A DNA stretch of 64,000 nucleotides from CBDCFV01 sp965261795. GTDB lineage: Bacteria > Chloroflexota > Dehalococcoidia > Lucifugimonadales > UBA3495. The notes beneath the pieces were generated by a model. The model had not been told where the DNA came from, ran no database searches, and was given only the letters and a program-made list of their open reading frames with translations. This document shows positions 32,029-39,439 of the stretch, piece by piece. The stretch spans positions 3,410,001 through 3,474,000 of the forward strand of contig OZ253476.1 of assembly GCA_965261795.1 (NCBI GenBank), written 5' to 3'. Position numbers and translations under genes: made by a program. Every line of letters starts with the position of its first letter. The first letter of the stretch is position 1.

Positions 32029-32793
32029 CTATGGGTGTGCGTTGAGGCCGCCGTCAACGTACACCGGTTGGCCGGTGGAATAGTCGCACGCCTCCGAGCA
32101 GAGGTAGACCAGCAGAGGTCCTATGTCCCTAGGGTGGCCCTTACGGCGCAAGGGAGTGTAGCGAACCAGCAACTCCTCTCGTTGGACTTCCAATGGGATA
32201 TCCTCGGCTGTGAACCAGCCTGTGCCCAGCGCGTTCACACGGATTCCGTGGCGGCCCAATTCCACCCCAAGAGACCGGGTCAAGGAAAGAATGGCGGCTT
32301 GGCTTGCGGCAAAGGCCGAGGCGTTGATCATCCCACGTTCGGCCAAGACCGAGACCAGATTGACGATGCGGCCGTACCGGTGTTCCACCATGCGGCGACT
32401 CACTTCCTGGGTAAGCAGGAAGGTGGCCCCGAGGTTGCGGGACTGGATTTCATTCCACTCCTCTAAGGCTATCTGCTCGAAAGGCTTGGCGAACATGCTC
32501 CGGGCATCGTTGACCAGGATATCCACGTGGCGATGGCGTCGTTCAAAGACGACCATTGCCAGGGCCAAGCCTGACCGGGTTGAAGCGTCGGCGGCAGTCC
32601 CCCCGCCGTTGGATGCGGGGATGGCCGACAAAGCGTCGAGCACAGACTCCAGCAGCGATCGGGTGCGGGCTATGGTGAACACGACCGCACCGGCCTCCGC
32701 CAATGATACGGCCAACTCCGGCGATTGGTCCCCGCCGGATGTTGCCAAAATCGCGGAGCGTCCTTCCAAGCTGAATTCGGGGAGGATTGGCAT
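32029..32793 (-). CDS. Short-chain dehydrogenase homolog with lost catalytic residues
   Basis: 254 residues aligning over the whole SDR fold (GRIVNLVSVLAERG, SLTRSLGVELGRHGIRVN, YVDGGL end). The catalytic YxxxK is FAASQ (F161, Q165), the glycine-rich TGxxxGIG is ATSGGDQS, and NNAG is NDAR at 95-98; only the serine S148 remains. It is probably not an oxidoreductase and may bind a ligand or a partner. It lies next to an intact SDR, which suggests duplication and divergence. Confidence 0.8.
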   Translation of the reverse strand: MPILPEFSLEGRSAILATSGGDQSPELAVSLAEAGAVVFTIARTRSLLESVLDALSAIPASNGGGTAADASTRSGLALAMVVFERRHRHVDILVNDARSMFAKPFEQIALEEWNEIQSRNLGATFLLTQEVSRRMVEHRYGRIVNLVSVLAERGMINASAFAASQAAILSLTRSLGVELGRHGIRVNALGTGWFTAEDIPLEVQREELLVRYTPLRRKGHPRDIGPLLVYLCSEACDYSTGQPVYVDGGLNAHP

Positions 32794-32817
32794 GATGAAA
32801 CCCTTTGCAGCTAGTCC

Positions 32818-32965
32818 TTAGTGACTATCTCAACACTAACTGGTCCCGCTGACATTTACTTTTAATATAGCCAATACCTATGGATTCCCGCGTGCGCGGG
32901 AATGACGGGTTGGGTGCTGTACCGTGTTTGGTGGGTGCTGCGCCATGTTTTGAGCGAGTTTCTTA
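32818..32965 (+). repeat. TA-type interspersed element copy
   Basis: The left end TTAGTGACTATCTCAACAC at 32818 and right end GTTTTGAGCGAGTTTCTTA at 32947-32965 are imperfect inverted repeats. The core TGGATTCCCGCGTGCGCGGG starts at 32881. The right end contains the stop codon (TAA, minus) of the next SDR gene. Confidence 0.75.
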
Positions 32966-33772
32966 CGGTTCCAGGGGCACCAAGGGGGCGTGGCCCGTGG
33001 GGGCTATACCGGCAGCCAGACCGCCTCCGTCGGCGATGATCATTTCGCCGGTCATATAGTCGGAGGCATCGGAAGACAGGAACACTGCGACGGGCCCCAA
33101 GTCTTCGGGGCGTCCCAACTTTCCGATGGGCAGGAAGTCCCCGGAACGCGGCAGGGTGGCCCGGATGTCAGCCTCTGTAGCGGAAGTTGGAATGAAACCG
33201 GGGACTATGCTGTTGGCAGTTATTCCGTGCCGTGCCAGGTTAAAGGATAAGGCCCTGGTCAGTTGGATCATGCCGCCTTTGCTGCAACAGTACATATAGA
33301 TGTCCCGGCCGGCGCGCAGTCCGAATCCCGACGCAACGTTGATTATCTTGCCTTTGCCCCTGTCCACCATGGGCTTGGCCACCGCGCGGGCGCAATAAAA
33401 TGCGCCGGTAAGGTTAACGTCCATCACCAGATGCCAGTCGTCGTCGGTGATGTCCCACAAGGGCTTGCTGACGTTTTCCTGCACCGCTCCGGCATTGTTT
33501 ATCAGCACGTCCACTTGGTTGAACCGGGCTAAGGCGGCCTCGATCAGGCCATCAACTTGGCCGGAGTTGGTTACATCGGTGGACACTGCCAGCGCTTCCC
33601 TGCCGATGGCTTCAACTTCGGCGGCTGCGTCGTCGATGGGGCCTTGGCGGCGGCCGGCGATGACCAAGTTGGCCCCGGCGCGGGCGAGGGCTCTCACCAT
33701 CGCCAGCCCCAAGCCGGTGCCGCCCCCGGTGATGATGACCACTTTGCCATCCAGGCTCAGACGTTCAAGCAT
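32963..33772 (-). CDS. Short-chain dehydrogenase/reductase (intact)
   Basis: 269 residues with a full SDR set: TGGGTGLG coenzyme motif near 16, NNAG, NVASG serine, and YMYCCSKGG as YxxxK. The C-terminus has DYMTGEMIIADGG and an extra tail ending PLEP, whose stop falls inside the interspersed element. NAD(P)-dependent; the substrate is unknown. An Arg after the second strand (AGRRQ) hints at NADP. Confidence 0.9.
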   Translation of the reverse strand: MLERLSLDGKVVIITGGGTGLGLAMVRALARAGANLVIAGRRQGPIDDAAAEVEAIGREALAVSTDVTNSGQVDGLIEAALARFNQVDVLINNAGAVQENVSKPLWDITDDDWHLVMDVNLTGAFYCARAVAKPMVDRGKGKIINVASGFGLRAGRDIYMYCCSKGGMIQLTRALSFNLARHGITANSIVPGFIPTSATEADIRATLPRSGDFLPIGKLGRPEDLGPVAVFLSSDASDYMTGEMIIADGGGLAAGIAPTGHAPLVPLEP

Positions 33773-33784
33773 TTTCTCGTCAAT

Positions 33785-33900
33785 CTCAAGAATCGGTTGG
33801 TTCTGCCGGCATCCACTCGTCTATGGTCGAAACATATGGATTCCCGCCTGCGCGGGAATGACGGGTTGGGTATTGCTCCAAGTTTTGAGATAGTCTCTAA
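33785..33900 (+). repeat. TA-type interspersed element copy
   Basis: The core TGGATTCCCGCCTGCGCGGG begins at 33837 and the right end AGTTTTGAGATAGTCTCTAA is at 33881-33900. The left end near 33785 is diverged (AATCTCAAGAATCGG). It fills the gap between the SDR gene and birA and ends two bases from the birA stop. Confidence 0.7.
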
Positions 33901-33901
33901 A

Positions 33902-34687
33902 TCAGGGTTCGCCTTTGTGCAGGGTGACGTCTCCCACAGTCATGGTGACCAACTGGCCGTCGTCAAGCCGAAGCAAGAGATTACCCGTTCCGTCCACTCC
34001 CTCCGCTTGCCCTACCCAGGACTCTTCCCGCCATGATACTGTGACCCGCCGTCCCAGGGTCTGCAGAAGTCCCCGCCACTCATCGAGCGGAGCTTTGCCG
34101 GCGGTTGCTTGAAGGTAGAGAGCGTCCAGCTCCAAAAGCAGCTGCCGCAGGACCGCGTCCTTGGCAACAGGCCGGCCCGACGCGTTTTCCAGCCCGTTGG
34201 CCAGCCCGCCGAGGGCCTCGATGTCCGGAGGGTCCAGCTTTATGTTAACGCCGATTCCCACCACGGCTTCGCGCACCGACGCGCCGTCGGCCACCGCTTC
34301 CACCAGAATTCCGGAAACCTTCCTGCCGTCCACCAACACATCATTGGGCCACTTGATACTGGGAGAAAGACCGGTGACTTTGCGGACAGCCCGGGCCACG
34401 GCGACGCCGGAGACCATGGTCAACAGGGGCAGGACGGAGTTGGAAGGCCGGAACACCACCGAAAAGTAGAGGTTGCCGTTGGGGGAAACCCAGTTACGGC
34501 CAAACCTTCCGCGCCCGGCGGTCTGTCTTTCAGTGATAACCACCGTGCCCTCTTCCGTACCGGCTTCAGCCAGTCGAGAGGCCTCGTCCATAGTGGACGA
34601 GAGTTCCTTGTAGTACAGGATGCGCCGGCCCACCAACCGAGTGAAAAGACCACTGCGCAAAGCCGCCGAGACGGGATTACTGGACAT
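33902..34687 (-). CDS. birA: Biotin-[acetyl-CoA-carboxylase] ligase
   Basis: 261 residues, a group I ligase without a DNA-binding domain. ELSSTMDEASRLAE, TERQTAGRGRFGRNWVSP (biotinyl-AMP site), SIKWPNDV and KVSGILVE are all present, and a small SH3-like C-terminal domain ends the protein (VSWREESWVGQAEGVDGTGNLLL). It attaches biotin to carboxylase carrier proteins. The first 11 bases overlap the end of the MazF-like gene. Confidence 0.93.
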   Translation of the reverse strand: MSSNPVSAALRSGLFTRLVGRRILYYKELSSTMDEASRLAEAGTEEGTVVITERQTAGRGRFGRNWVSPNGNLYFSVVFRPSNSVLPLLTMVSGVAVARAVRKVTGLSPSIKWPNDVLVDGRKVSGILVEAVADGASVREAVVGIGVNIKLDPPDIEALGGLANGLENASGRPVAKDAVLRQLLLELDALYLQATAGKAPLDEWRGLLQTLGRRVTVSWREESWVGQAEGVDGTGNLLLRLDDGQLVTMTVGDVTLHKGEP

Positions 34688-35039
34688 TGGCGGACTCCTG
34701 AGAGGAGAAGGCTTCCATCAAGGCAGAGTGGACATTGAGGAAGTCCTCGTTGTTCAACTTACCCAAATGGCGCAGCACCAACTCCGTTTTCAGGGTCGCC
34801 AAGCGCGCCCTCACCAAGGAGGGACGGAGCAGGTTGGCCTCTTTCCAATGGTCGATCAAGCAGTCGCCGGTGCGTTCCTCGTCTGGCATACGACCGGTTA
34901 CCTGGGCGACGATTAACTCCCCGGTGTCTTCGTTATAGGCTGCGCCACTGATCACCACCGCCGGGCGCTTCCTGCCCCCGGCGCGTTCTCCAAAGGGATA
35001 GGGCACCAGGACCACGTCCCCAGGTTCATAGGCGGTCAT
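34677..35039 (-). CDS. MazF/PemK-like toxin (type II)
   Basis: An ORF runs back to 35177, but the PemK fold begins MTAYEPGDVVLVPYPFGER at ATG 35039, 120 residues. GGRKRPAVVIS, the DTGELIVAQVT strand and LVRARLATLKTELVLRHLGKL match the family; the latter carries the usual conserved strand before the last helix. MazF proteins are mRNA interferases. It overlaps the end of the upstream 140-residue gene by 14 bases, as toxin genes do with their antitoxins, and overlaps birA downstream. Confidence 0.8.
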   Translation of the reverse strand: MTAYEPGDVVLVPYPFGERAGGRKRPAVVISGAAYNEDTGELIVAQVTGRMPDEERTGDCLIDHWKEANLLRPSLVRARLATLKTELVLRHLGKLNNEDFLNVHSALMEAFSSQESANVQ

Positions 35040-35448
35040 AGGCCGAGTCCTCTTCGCTCTGCCAGTCGTCGGCAAAGGACGAATCAGACAGCGAAGCGTA
35101 GGTGGCGACAGAGGCGAGTTGACCGAGGAGCAAGTCTTTGACAGCCCTGGGAGTAACCCGGTAGAAGGTCCGGCCATCTGCGGCTTGCCATGTATCCAGG
35201 TACTCCGAGGCTACCTGAGCGCCTATCCAGGTGTGGCCCATGCCGCGCTGGTCCAAGAGGCGGAACAATCCCCGCTGCTCCATGGCCCCGGCCAAGTGAA
35301 TTTGCTCCAGCAACTCGCTCCGTGGGTCTTGGGGACGCGGCTCCGGGAGATGGGCTTCGTTTTCCCGGATGAGATCCTCCAGCTTGGACATTGCCCGCTG
35401 GATGGTCCTGATGTACCGGTGAGCCTGGTTGTTTCGTCCAGTCGTCAT
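35026..35448 (-). CDS. Unknown protein coupled to the MazF-like toxin, antitoxin candidate
   Basis: 140 residues; I do not recognise a domain. It starts with a basic and helical stretch (RYIRTIQRAMSKLEDLIRENEAHLPEP), has a central part (RGLFRLLDQRGMGHTWIGAQVASEYLDTW) and an acidic end (SSFADDWQSEEDSAYDRL). The acidic tail could occupy the toxin active site. It is longer than usual MazE-type antitoxins and lacks a recognisable AbrB or ribbon-helix-helix start. Its role is inferred only from the overlap with the toxin gene. Confidence 0.55.
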   Translation of the reverse strand: MTTGRNNQAHRYIRTIQRAMSKLEDLIRENEAHLPEPRPQDPRSELLEQIHLAGAMEQRGLFRLLDQRGMGHTWIGAQVASEYLDTWQAADGRTFYRVTPRAVKDLLLGQLASVATYASLSDSSFADDWQSEEDSAYDRL

Positions 35449-35506
35449 TTAACCCTTGGCTTGCGTATCTCACTCGCTCTGGAATGGTGATTAATCGCTG
35501 CGAGGA

Positions 35507-36826
35507 CTACCACCCGTGGTCCACCTTGTCTCGGAGAACGCCTACCAAGTCGGCGATGGGTATGCGGATCTGGTGCATAGTGTCGCGGTCCCGGATGGTA
35601 ACCCGGTGATCGTCAAGGGAGTCGAAATCCACGGTGACGCAATAAGGGGTGCCGATTTCATCCTGCCGCCGGTACCGGCGGCCAATACTCTGGGCATCGT
35701 CGTATTGGACCGTGAAGTGGCGGCGCAATTGAGCGTGGACTTCCTGGGCAGCCGGCGCCAGCCTAGCGTTGCGGCTAAGGGGCAGCACTGCTACGGTGAC
35801 CGGGGCCAACTTACGGTGGAGCCTCAGCACGACCCGCACCGTGTTGCCGTCGGGTTCTTCATCGTAGGAGTCCAACCAGAAAGCCAACACTGCCCGGTCC
35901 AAGCCGCCGGATGGTTCCACGACGTAGGGGTAGTAGCGACTCTGCGACTCGTCGTCGAAGTAGGTCAAGTCCTGGCCGCTGGTCTGGGCGTGCTGGCGGA
36001 GGTCGTAGTCGGTGCGGTCGGCGATGCCTTCCAGTTCCGCCCAGCCCCAAGGGAACCGGTATTCGATGTCGTAGCAGTCCTTGGCGTAATGGGCCAATTC
36101 GTCGGAAGCGTGGCGCCTAAGACGGAGGTTTTCCTGGCGTATGCCGTAGGACACATACCAGTTGAGGCGAGCTTGGACCCATTGTTCCATCCACTCTTCG
36201 TCCGTGCCGGGTTTGACGAAGTACTCCACCTCCATCTGTTCGAACTCGCGAGTTCGGAAAGTGAAGTTTCCGGGCGTAATCTCGTTGCGGAACGACTTGC
36301 CCACTTGGGCGATGCCGAAGGGAAGTTTCTTACGGGTGGCATTTACGACGTTGGAAAAGTTGACGAAGATACCTTGAGCGGTCTCAGGTCTCAGGTACAC
36401 TTCGCTGGCAGTGTCTTCCACCGGACCCATGAAGGTACGGAACATCAGGTTGAAGCGCCTGGGATCGGTGAGGTTGCCCCCGCATACGGGGCAGTTTTCC
36501 GAGTCCATGTCGTCGGTACGAAATCGGCGGTTACAATCGGAGCATTCCGCCATCGGGTCGCTGAAGTTCTCGACATGGCCGCTGGCGGCCCAGACTTGGG
36601 GGTGCATCAGGATGGCGGCGTCCAACCCCACCATGTCGTCCCGTTCCAGGACCACCGAACGCCACCAGGACTCTTTAACGTGGCGCTTCAGTTCAACTCC
36701 CAAGGGGCCGTAGTCCCACGTGGAGCCGAGGCCGCCGTAAATCTCGCTGCTCTGAAATACGAATCCCCTACGCTTGGAAATCGAGAGGATTTTGTCCATG
36801 TCCGCATAAGGTAAAGAGCGGGCCAC
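35507..36826 (-). CDS. glyS: Glycyl-tRNA synthetase, dimeric class II type
   Basis: GTG 36826 is chosen because GGGGG lies 8 bases upstream and the protein then starts near SLPYADMDKILSISKRRGF; an ORF extends to 36904. The 439-residue product has the zinc pair CSDC/CPVC, YLRPETAQGIF, motif 2 in FRNEITPGNFTFRTREFEQME, and the C-terminal anticodon domain (VTVAVLPLSRN...). This is the alpha2 GlyQS-like form, not the alpha2beta2 form. Confidence 0.93.
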   Translation of the reverse strand: MARSLPYADMDKILSISKRRGFVFQSSEIYGGLGSTWDYGPLGVELKRHVKESWWRSVVLERDDMVGLDAAILMHPQVWAASGHVENFSDPMAECSDCNRRFRTDDMDSENCPVCGGNLTDPRRFNLMFRTFMGPVEDTASEVYLRPETAQGIFVNFSNVVNATRKKLPFGIAQVGKSFRNEITPGNFTFRTREFEQMEVEYFVKPGTDEEWMEQWVQARLNWYVSYGIRQENLRLRRHASDELAHYAKDCYDIEYRFPWGWAELEGIADRTDYDLRQHAQTSGQDLTYFDDESQSRYYPYVVEPSGGLDRAVLAFWLDSYDEEPDGNTVRVVLRLHRKLAPVTVAVLPLSRNARLAPAAQEVHAQLRRHFTVQYDDAQSIGRRYRRQDEIGTPYCVTVDFDSLDDHRVTIRDRDTMHQIRIPIADLVGVLRDKVDHGW

Positions 36827-37055
36827 TGAATTTCCCCCGTGGTTTGAAGTTGCTGGGTAGCGGGCCTTGGCTAAGAGCCCGTCCGCCGGGATAGAGCGTA
36901 CCAATTCCCTGAAACTATGTAAACCGCGCTCTATGCAGCCGGAAAGCCTACCGCATCAGGACTATTCTCAGCTACGGCAGGAAGTGGCTGTTTATCAGCC
37001 GACCGATGCCAGAATGCAATGGCCCAGGACGGGTCTATAACAGGCTCGCACGAGG

Positions 37056-38321
37056 CTAGTCTACTTCCAAGTTCCTTGCATACACTTGGTACAGGAAAAC
37101 GCCATCACTGCCGGACGCGGTCTCGTCGTCGAAACGCACGCCTGCGACTCCAGCAAAAGCCGGTCTGTCGGTGAACAGGGTCAAGAACTCCGCATTGCGG
37201 ACTGATCTGGATGTGTCTCTCTTATCGACGGTGTAAGACACCTCTACAGCGATGTAGCAGGTGGAGCCGTTGATGTCCGTTGCTTCTATGATCAGGTCGC
37301 CATACCTGAAGCTCTTCAATTGATCGATGGAAATACCGATGGTGTCCTTGCCTCGATGCAAGTCATAAACTTGCTCGGGACCAAGCACCTTAACCAATGT
37401 ACACCCAATCGACCTGGCGATGTCGGCAACTTCTCGTAGCGCGGCGTTCCGAACATGAGCGGCCTTCACCGGACCGAAGTCATCACGAAGGCCATTGAAC
37501 TCGGACCGAAGCTCCTGCACATTACTGTCTACTCTGTCGAGACGCCGGTTTGTTTCCGTCAGGGCATCAACCAGACCCTTGACGGTCTGGGCCAAGTCCA
37601 TAACGGTCTGGCGCAGGTCTCGTCGTTCCTCTTCAGCTTTGTCAAGCCGCCGATTTGTTTCCGCTTGCGCATCAACCAGACCCTTGACGGTCTGGGCCAA
37701 GTCCATAACGGTCTGGCGCAGGTCTCGTCGTTCCTCTTCAGCTTTGTCAAGCCGCCGATTTGTTTCCGCTTGCGCATCAACCAGACCCTTGACGGTCTGG
37801 GCCAAGTCCATAACGGTCTGGCGCAGGTCTCGTCGTTCCTCTTCAGCTTTGTCAAGCCGCCGATTTGTTTCCGCTTGCGCATCAACCAGACCCTTGACGG
37901 TCTGGGCCAAGTCCATAACGGTCTGGCGCAGGTCTCGTCGTTCCTCTTCAGCTTTGTCAAGCCGCCGATTTGTTTCCGCTTGCGCATCAACCAGGCCCTT
38001 AACGGTCTGGGCCAAGTCCATAACGGTCTGGCGCAGGTCTCGCCGTTCCTCTTCAGCTTTGTCAAGCCGCCGATTTGTTTCCGCTTGCGCATCAACCAGG
38101 CCCTGCACGGTTTGGGCCAAGCCCTGCACGGTTTGGGCCAAGTCCTGCACGGTTTGGGCCAAGTCCGCGAAGGCCAGATGAATTTCCGCCCTGAAGCTTT
38201 CGAACTTGCCGGGCAGTTCGGTCAGTTCACGGGTCTGTAACCGGGAACGAAGCGCCTCGGCCCACTCGGGTTTCTCGTCCAGTAGCCGGACCAAGTCTTC
38301 AATTGTGTTGATGGTGGTCAT
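37056..38321 (-). CDS. Coiled-coil repeat protein with nuclease-like C-terminus
   Basis: 421 residues. The centre has five near-identical 35-residue units (ETNRRLDKAEEERRDLRQTV...) and a degenerate sixth, preceded by short DLAQTVQ heptads; all predict a long coiled coil. The last 130 residues (IGCTLVKVLGPEQVYDL ... DLIIEATDINGSTCYIAVEVSY) resemble the PD-(D/E)xK-like domain found after coiled coils in DUF3782-type proteins, with D, then E-V-S in place of ExK. The function is unknown. Confidence 0.8.
   Translation of the reverse strand: MTTINTIEDLVRLLDEKPEWAEALRSRLQTRELTELPGKFESFRAEIHLAFADLAQTVQDLAQTVQGLAQTVQGLVDAQAETNRRLDKAEEERRDLRQTVMDLAQTVKGLVDAQAETNRRLDKAEEERRDLRQTVMDLAQTVKGLVDAQAETNRRLDKAEEERRDLRQTVMDLAQTVKGLVDAQAETNRRLDKAEEERRDLRQTVMDLAQTVKGLVDAQAETNRRLDKAEEERRDLRQTVMDLAQTVKGLVDALTETNRRLDRVDSNVQELRSEFNGLRDDFGPVKAAHVRNAALREVADIARSIGCTLVKVLGPEQVYDLHRGKDTIGISIDQLKSFRYGDLIIEATDINGSTCYIAVEVSYTVDKRDTSRSVRNAEFLTLFTDRPAFAGVAGVRFDDETASGSDGVFLYQVYARNLEVD
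37564..38088 (-). repeat. Five tandem 105-bp units within the coiled-coil gene
   Basis: Unit starts fall at 37564, 37669, 37774, 37879 and 37984, with a sixth start at 38089 that leads into 21-bp heptad repeats. The units are almost identical at DNA level, so the array is expected to vary in copy number and may be collapsed or expanded in assembly. Confidence 0.95.
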
Positions 38322-38560
38322 TCAGGATTATCAAAGGTCGCAAATACTTTGTATATGCACTGATGCAGTGGTTAATAGTGTAACCCAAGTATGACCAAGA
38401 TTGAATATCCGTGCAACAAGGGACCATTCCATAAGGATTGCACCCGATTACTGCCCGGCCTCGGGTGCGCCGGACCGCTCCCAAGTGTATAGATTTGACT
38501 CCAGCGGCGTCTTTGCCAGCGCCATGACAGGCGGCGCACAAGAGAAGAGGCAGTAAGCCG

Positions 38561-39388
38561 TTACCCCGCCTGCTGAAGGGATGCGACGCTGAAAATTACC
38601 TTGAAGGGCTTGCAGTATATGACGACGCTTTGAATTGGAGCCACATCGAATCCTGTTGGAATGGGGTAGTTTTGATTCCCCTTGTTTCCCTTGAGCTTGT
38701 CCAGTTCAACGTATCCTTGGCCATTTACCTCTCCACTGCTTTCAGGATTCTGGCTGGGCGAAAGAATGACGCGGAGGTCCGGCCCATTGGTGACGTCCAG
38801 GTTTTCCAACCTCAGTACATGAGAGCCGTCGGGAAGTTGGTATATAGTCGCTTGGCCGCTGCCTTTGTGAAAACGGTCAGCGTCGGTGAACGCTCCTTGC
38901 TTCAGGCTAACCGGGGCCGGCGGGTCTGCGGGGGGCTGCGCCATCGCCTTGGTCATGGCGTCTTCCAGGTTTTCCTTGATCCTGTCGGCCATGACCTGGA
39001 CCATTACCTGCTCTGCGGTAGCCGGAAGACCTTCGGGCATGTACGCCGCCATATCCTTGGACAGGTCTTCAGCCGCGCCGGCGGCAGTAGTATTGGCGAC
39101 GGTGTCCATCATTGGGCTGTCCATCATGCCGGAGACCGCGGGAGGACTTTCCTCCACAGCCATCATCGGCTCGTCTACTTCCTCCCCCATCGCGGCCATG
39201 CGGGACATGACCATTTCCACGTCGCTTCGTTCCATGTTCGGAGGAACAACCGCCGACTGGGAAAGGGGGAACTGCTCGTCCACGGTCTTGCTGGTGAACA
39301 AGGGCGACAAAAGCCACCATGCAACCACCAGCACCGGTATCAGGATTACCACGGCAATGATGGCGATGTTTCGCTTGCTGAACGACAT
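38561..39388 (-). CDS. Membrane-anchored DM13-domain protein with Met-rich linker
   Basis: 275 residues. Residues 8-30 are one membrane helix (IAIIAVVILIPVLVVAWWLL). A Met- and acid-rich, probably extracytoplasmic linker follows (EMVMSRMAAMGEEVDEPMMA, MMDSPMMD). The end (about 165-270) is DM13-like: GSGQATIYQLPDGSHVLRLENLDVTNGPDLRVIL, GYVELDKLKGNKGNQNY, and VVIYCKPFKVIFSVASL with the conserved Cys. DM13 domains are thought to act in redox or electron transfer. The 38322-38560 gap downstream shows only a rejected CxxCH frame. Confidence 0.75.
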   Translation of the reverse strand: MSFSKRNIAIIAVVILIPVLVVAWWLLSPLFTSKTVDEQFPLSQSAVVPPNMERSDVEMVMSRMAAMGEEVDEPMMAVEESPPAVSGMMDSPMMDTVANTTAAGAAEDLSKDMAAYMPEGLPATAEQVMVQVMADRIKENLEDAMTKAMAQPPADPPAPVSLKQGAFTDADRFHKGSGQATIYQLPDGSHVLRLENLDVTNGPDLRVILSPSQNPESSGEVNGQGYVELDKLKGNKGNQNYPIPTGFDVAPIQSVVIYCKPFKVIFSVASLQQAG

Positions 39389-39439
39389 TTGTAATTCCTT
39401 TGACGGTGGGGAGGTTTGCGATCAACCGGCCATCCAAGT

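Noticed and set aside
37564..38100. Repeats considered as a CRISPR array
   Set aside because: Units are 105 bp without unique spacers and lie in a coding frame.
37455..38240. Long plus-strand ORFs opposite the coiled-coil gene
   Set aside because: They arise from the 105-bp repeats read on the other strand; only the minus frame gives a coherent coiled coil and a C-terminal domain.
38299..38541. Minus-strand frame with a CxxCH motif (CAACHG), like a cytochrome c heme site
   Set aside because: It starts at TTG, has no signal peptide, overlaps a gap after the DM13 gene, and the rest of its sequence has no cytochrome features.
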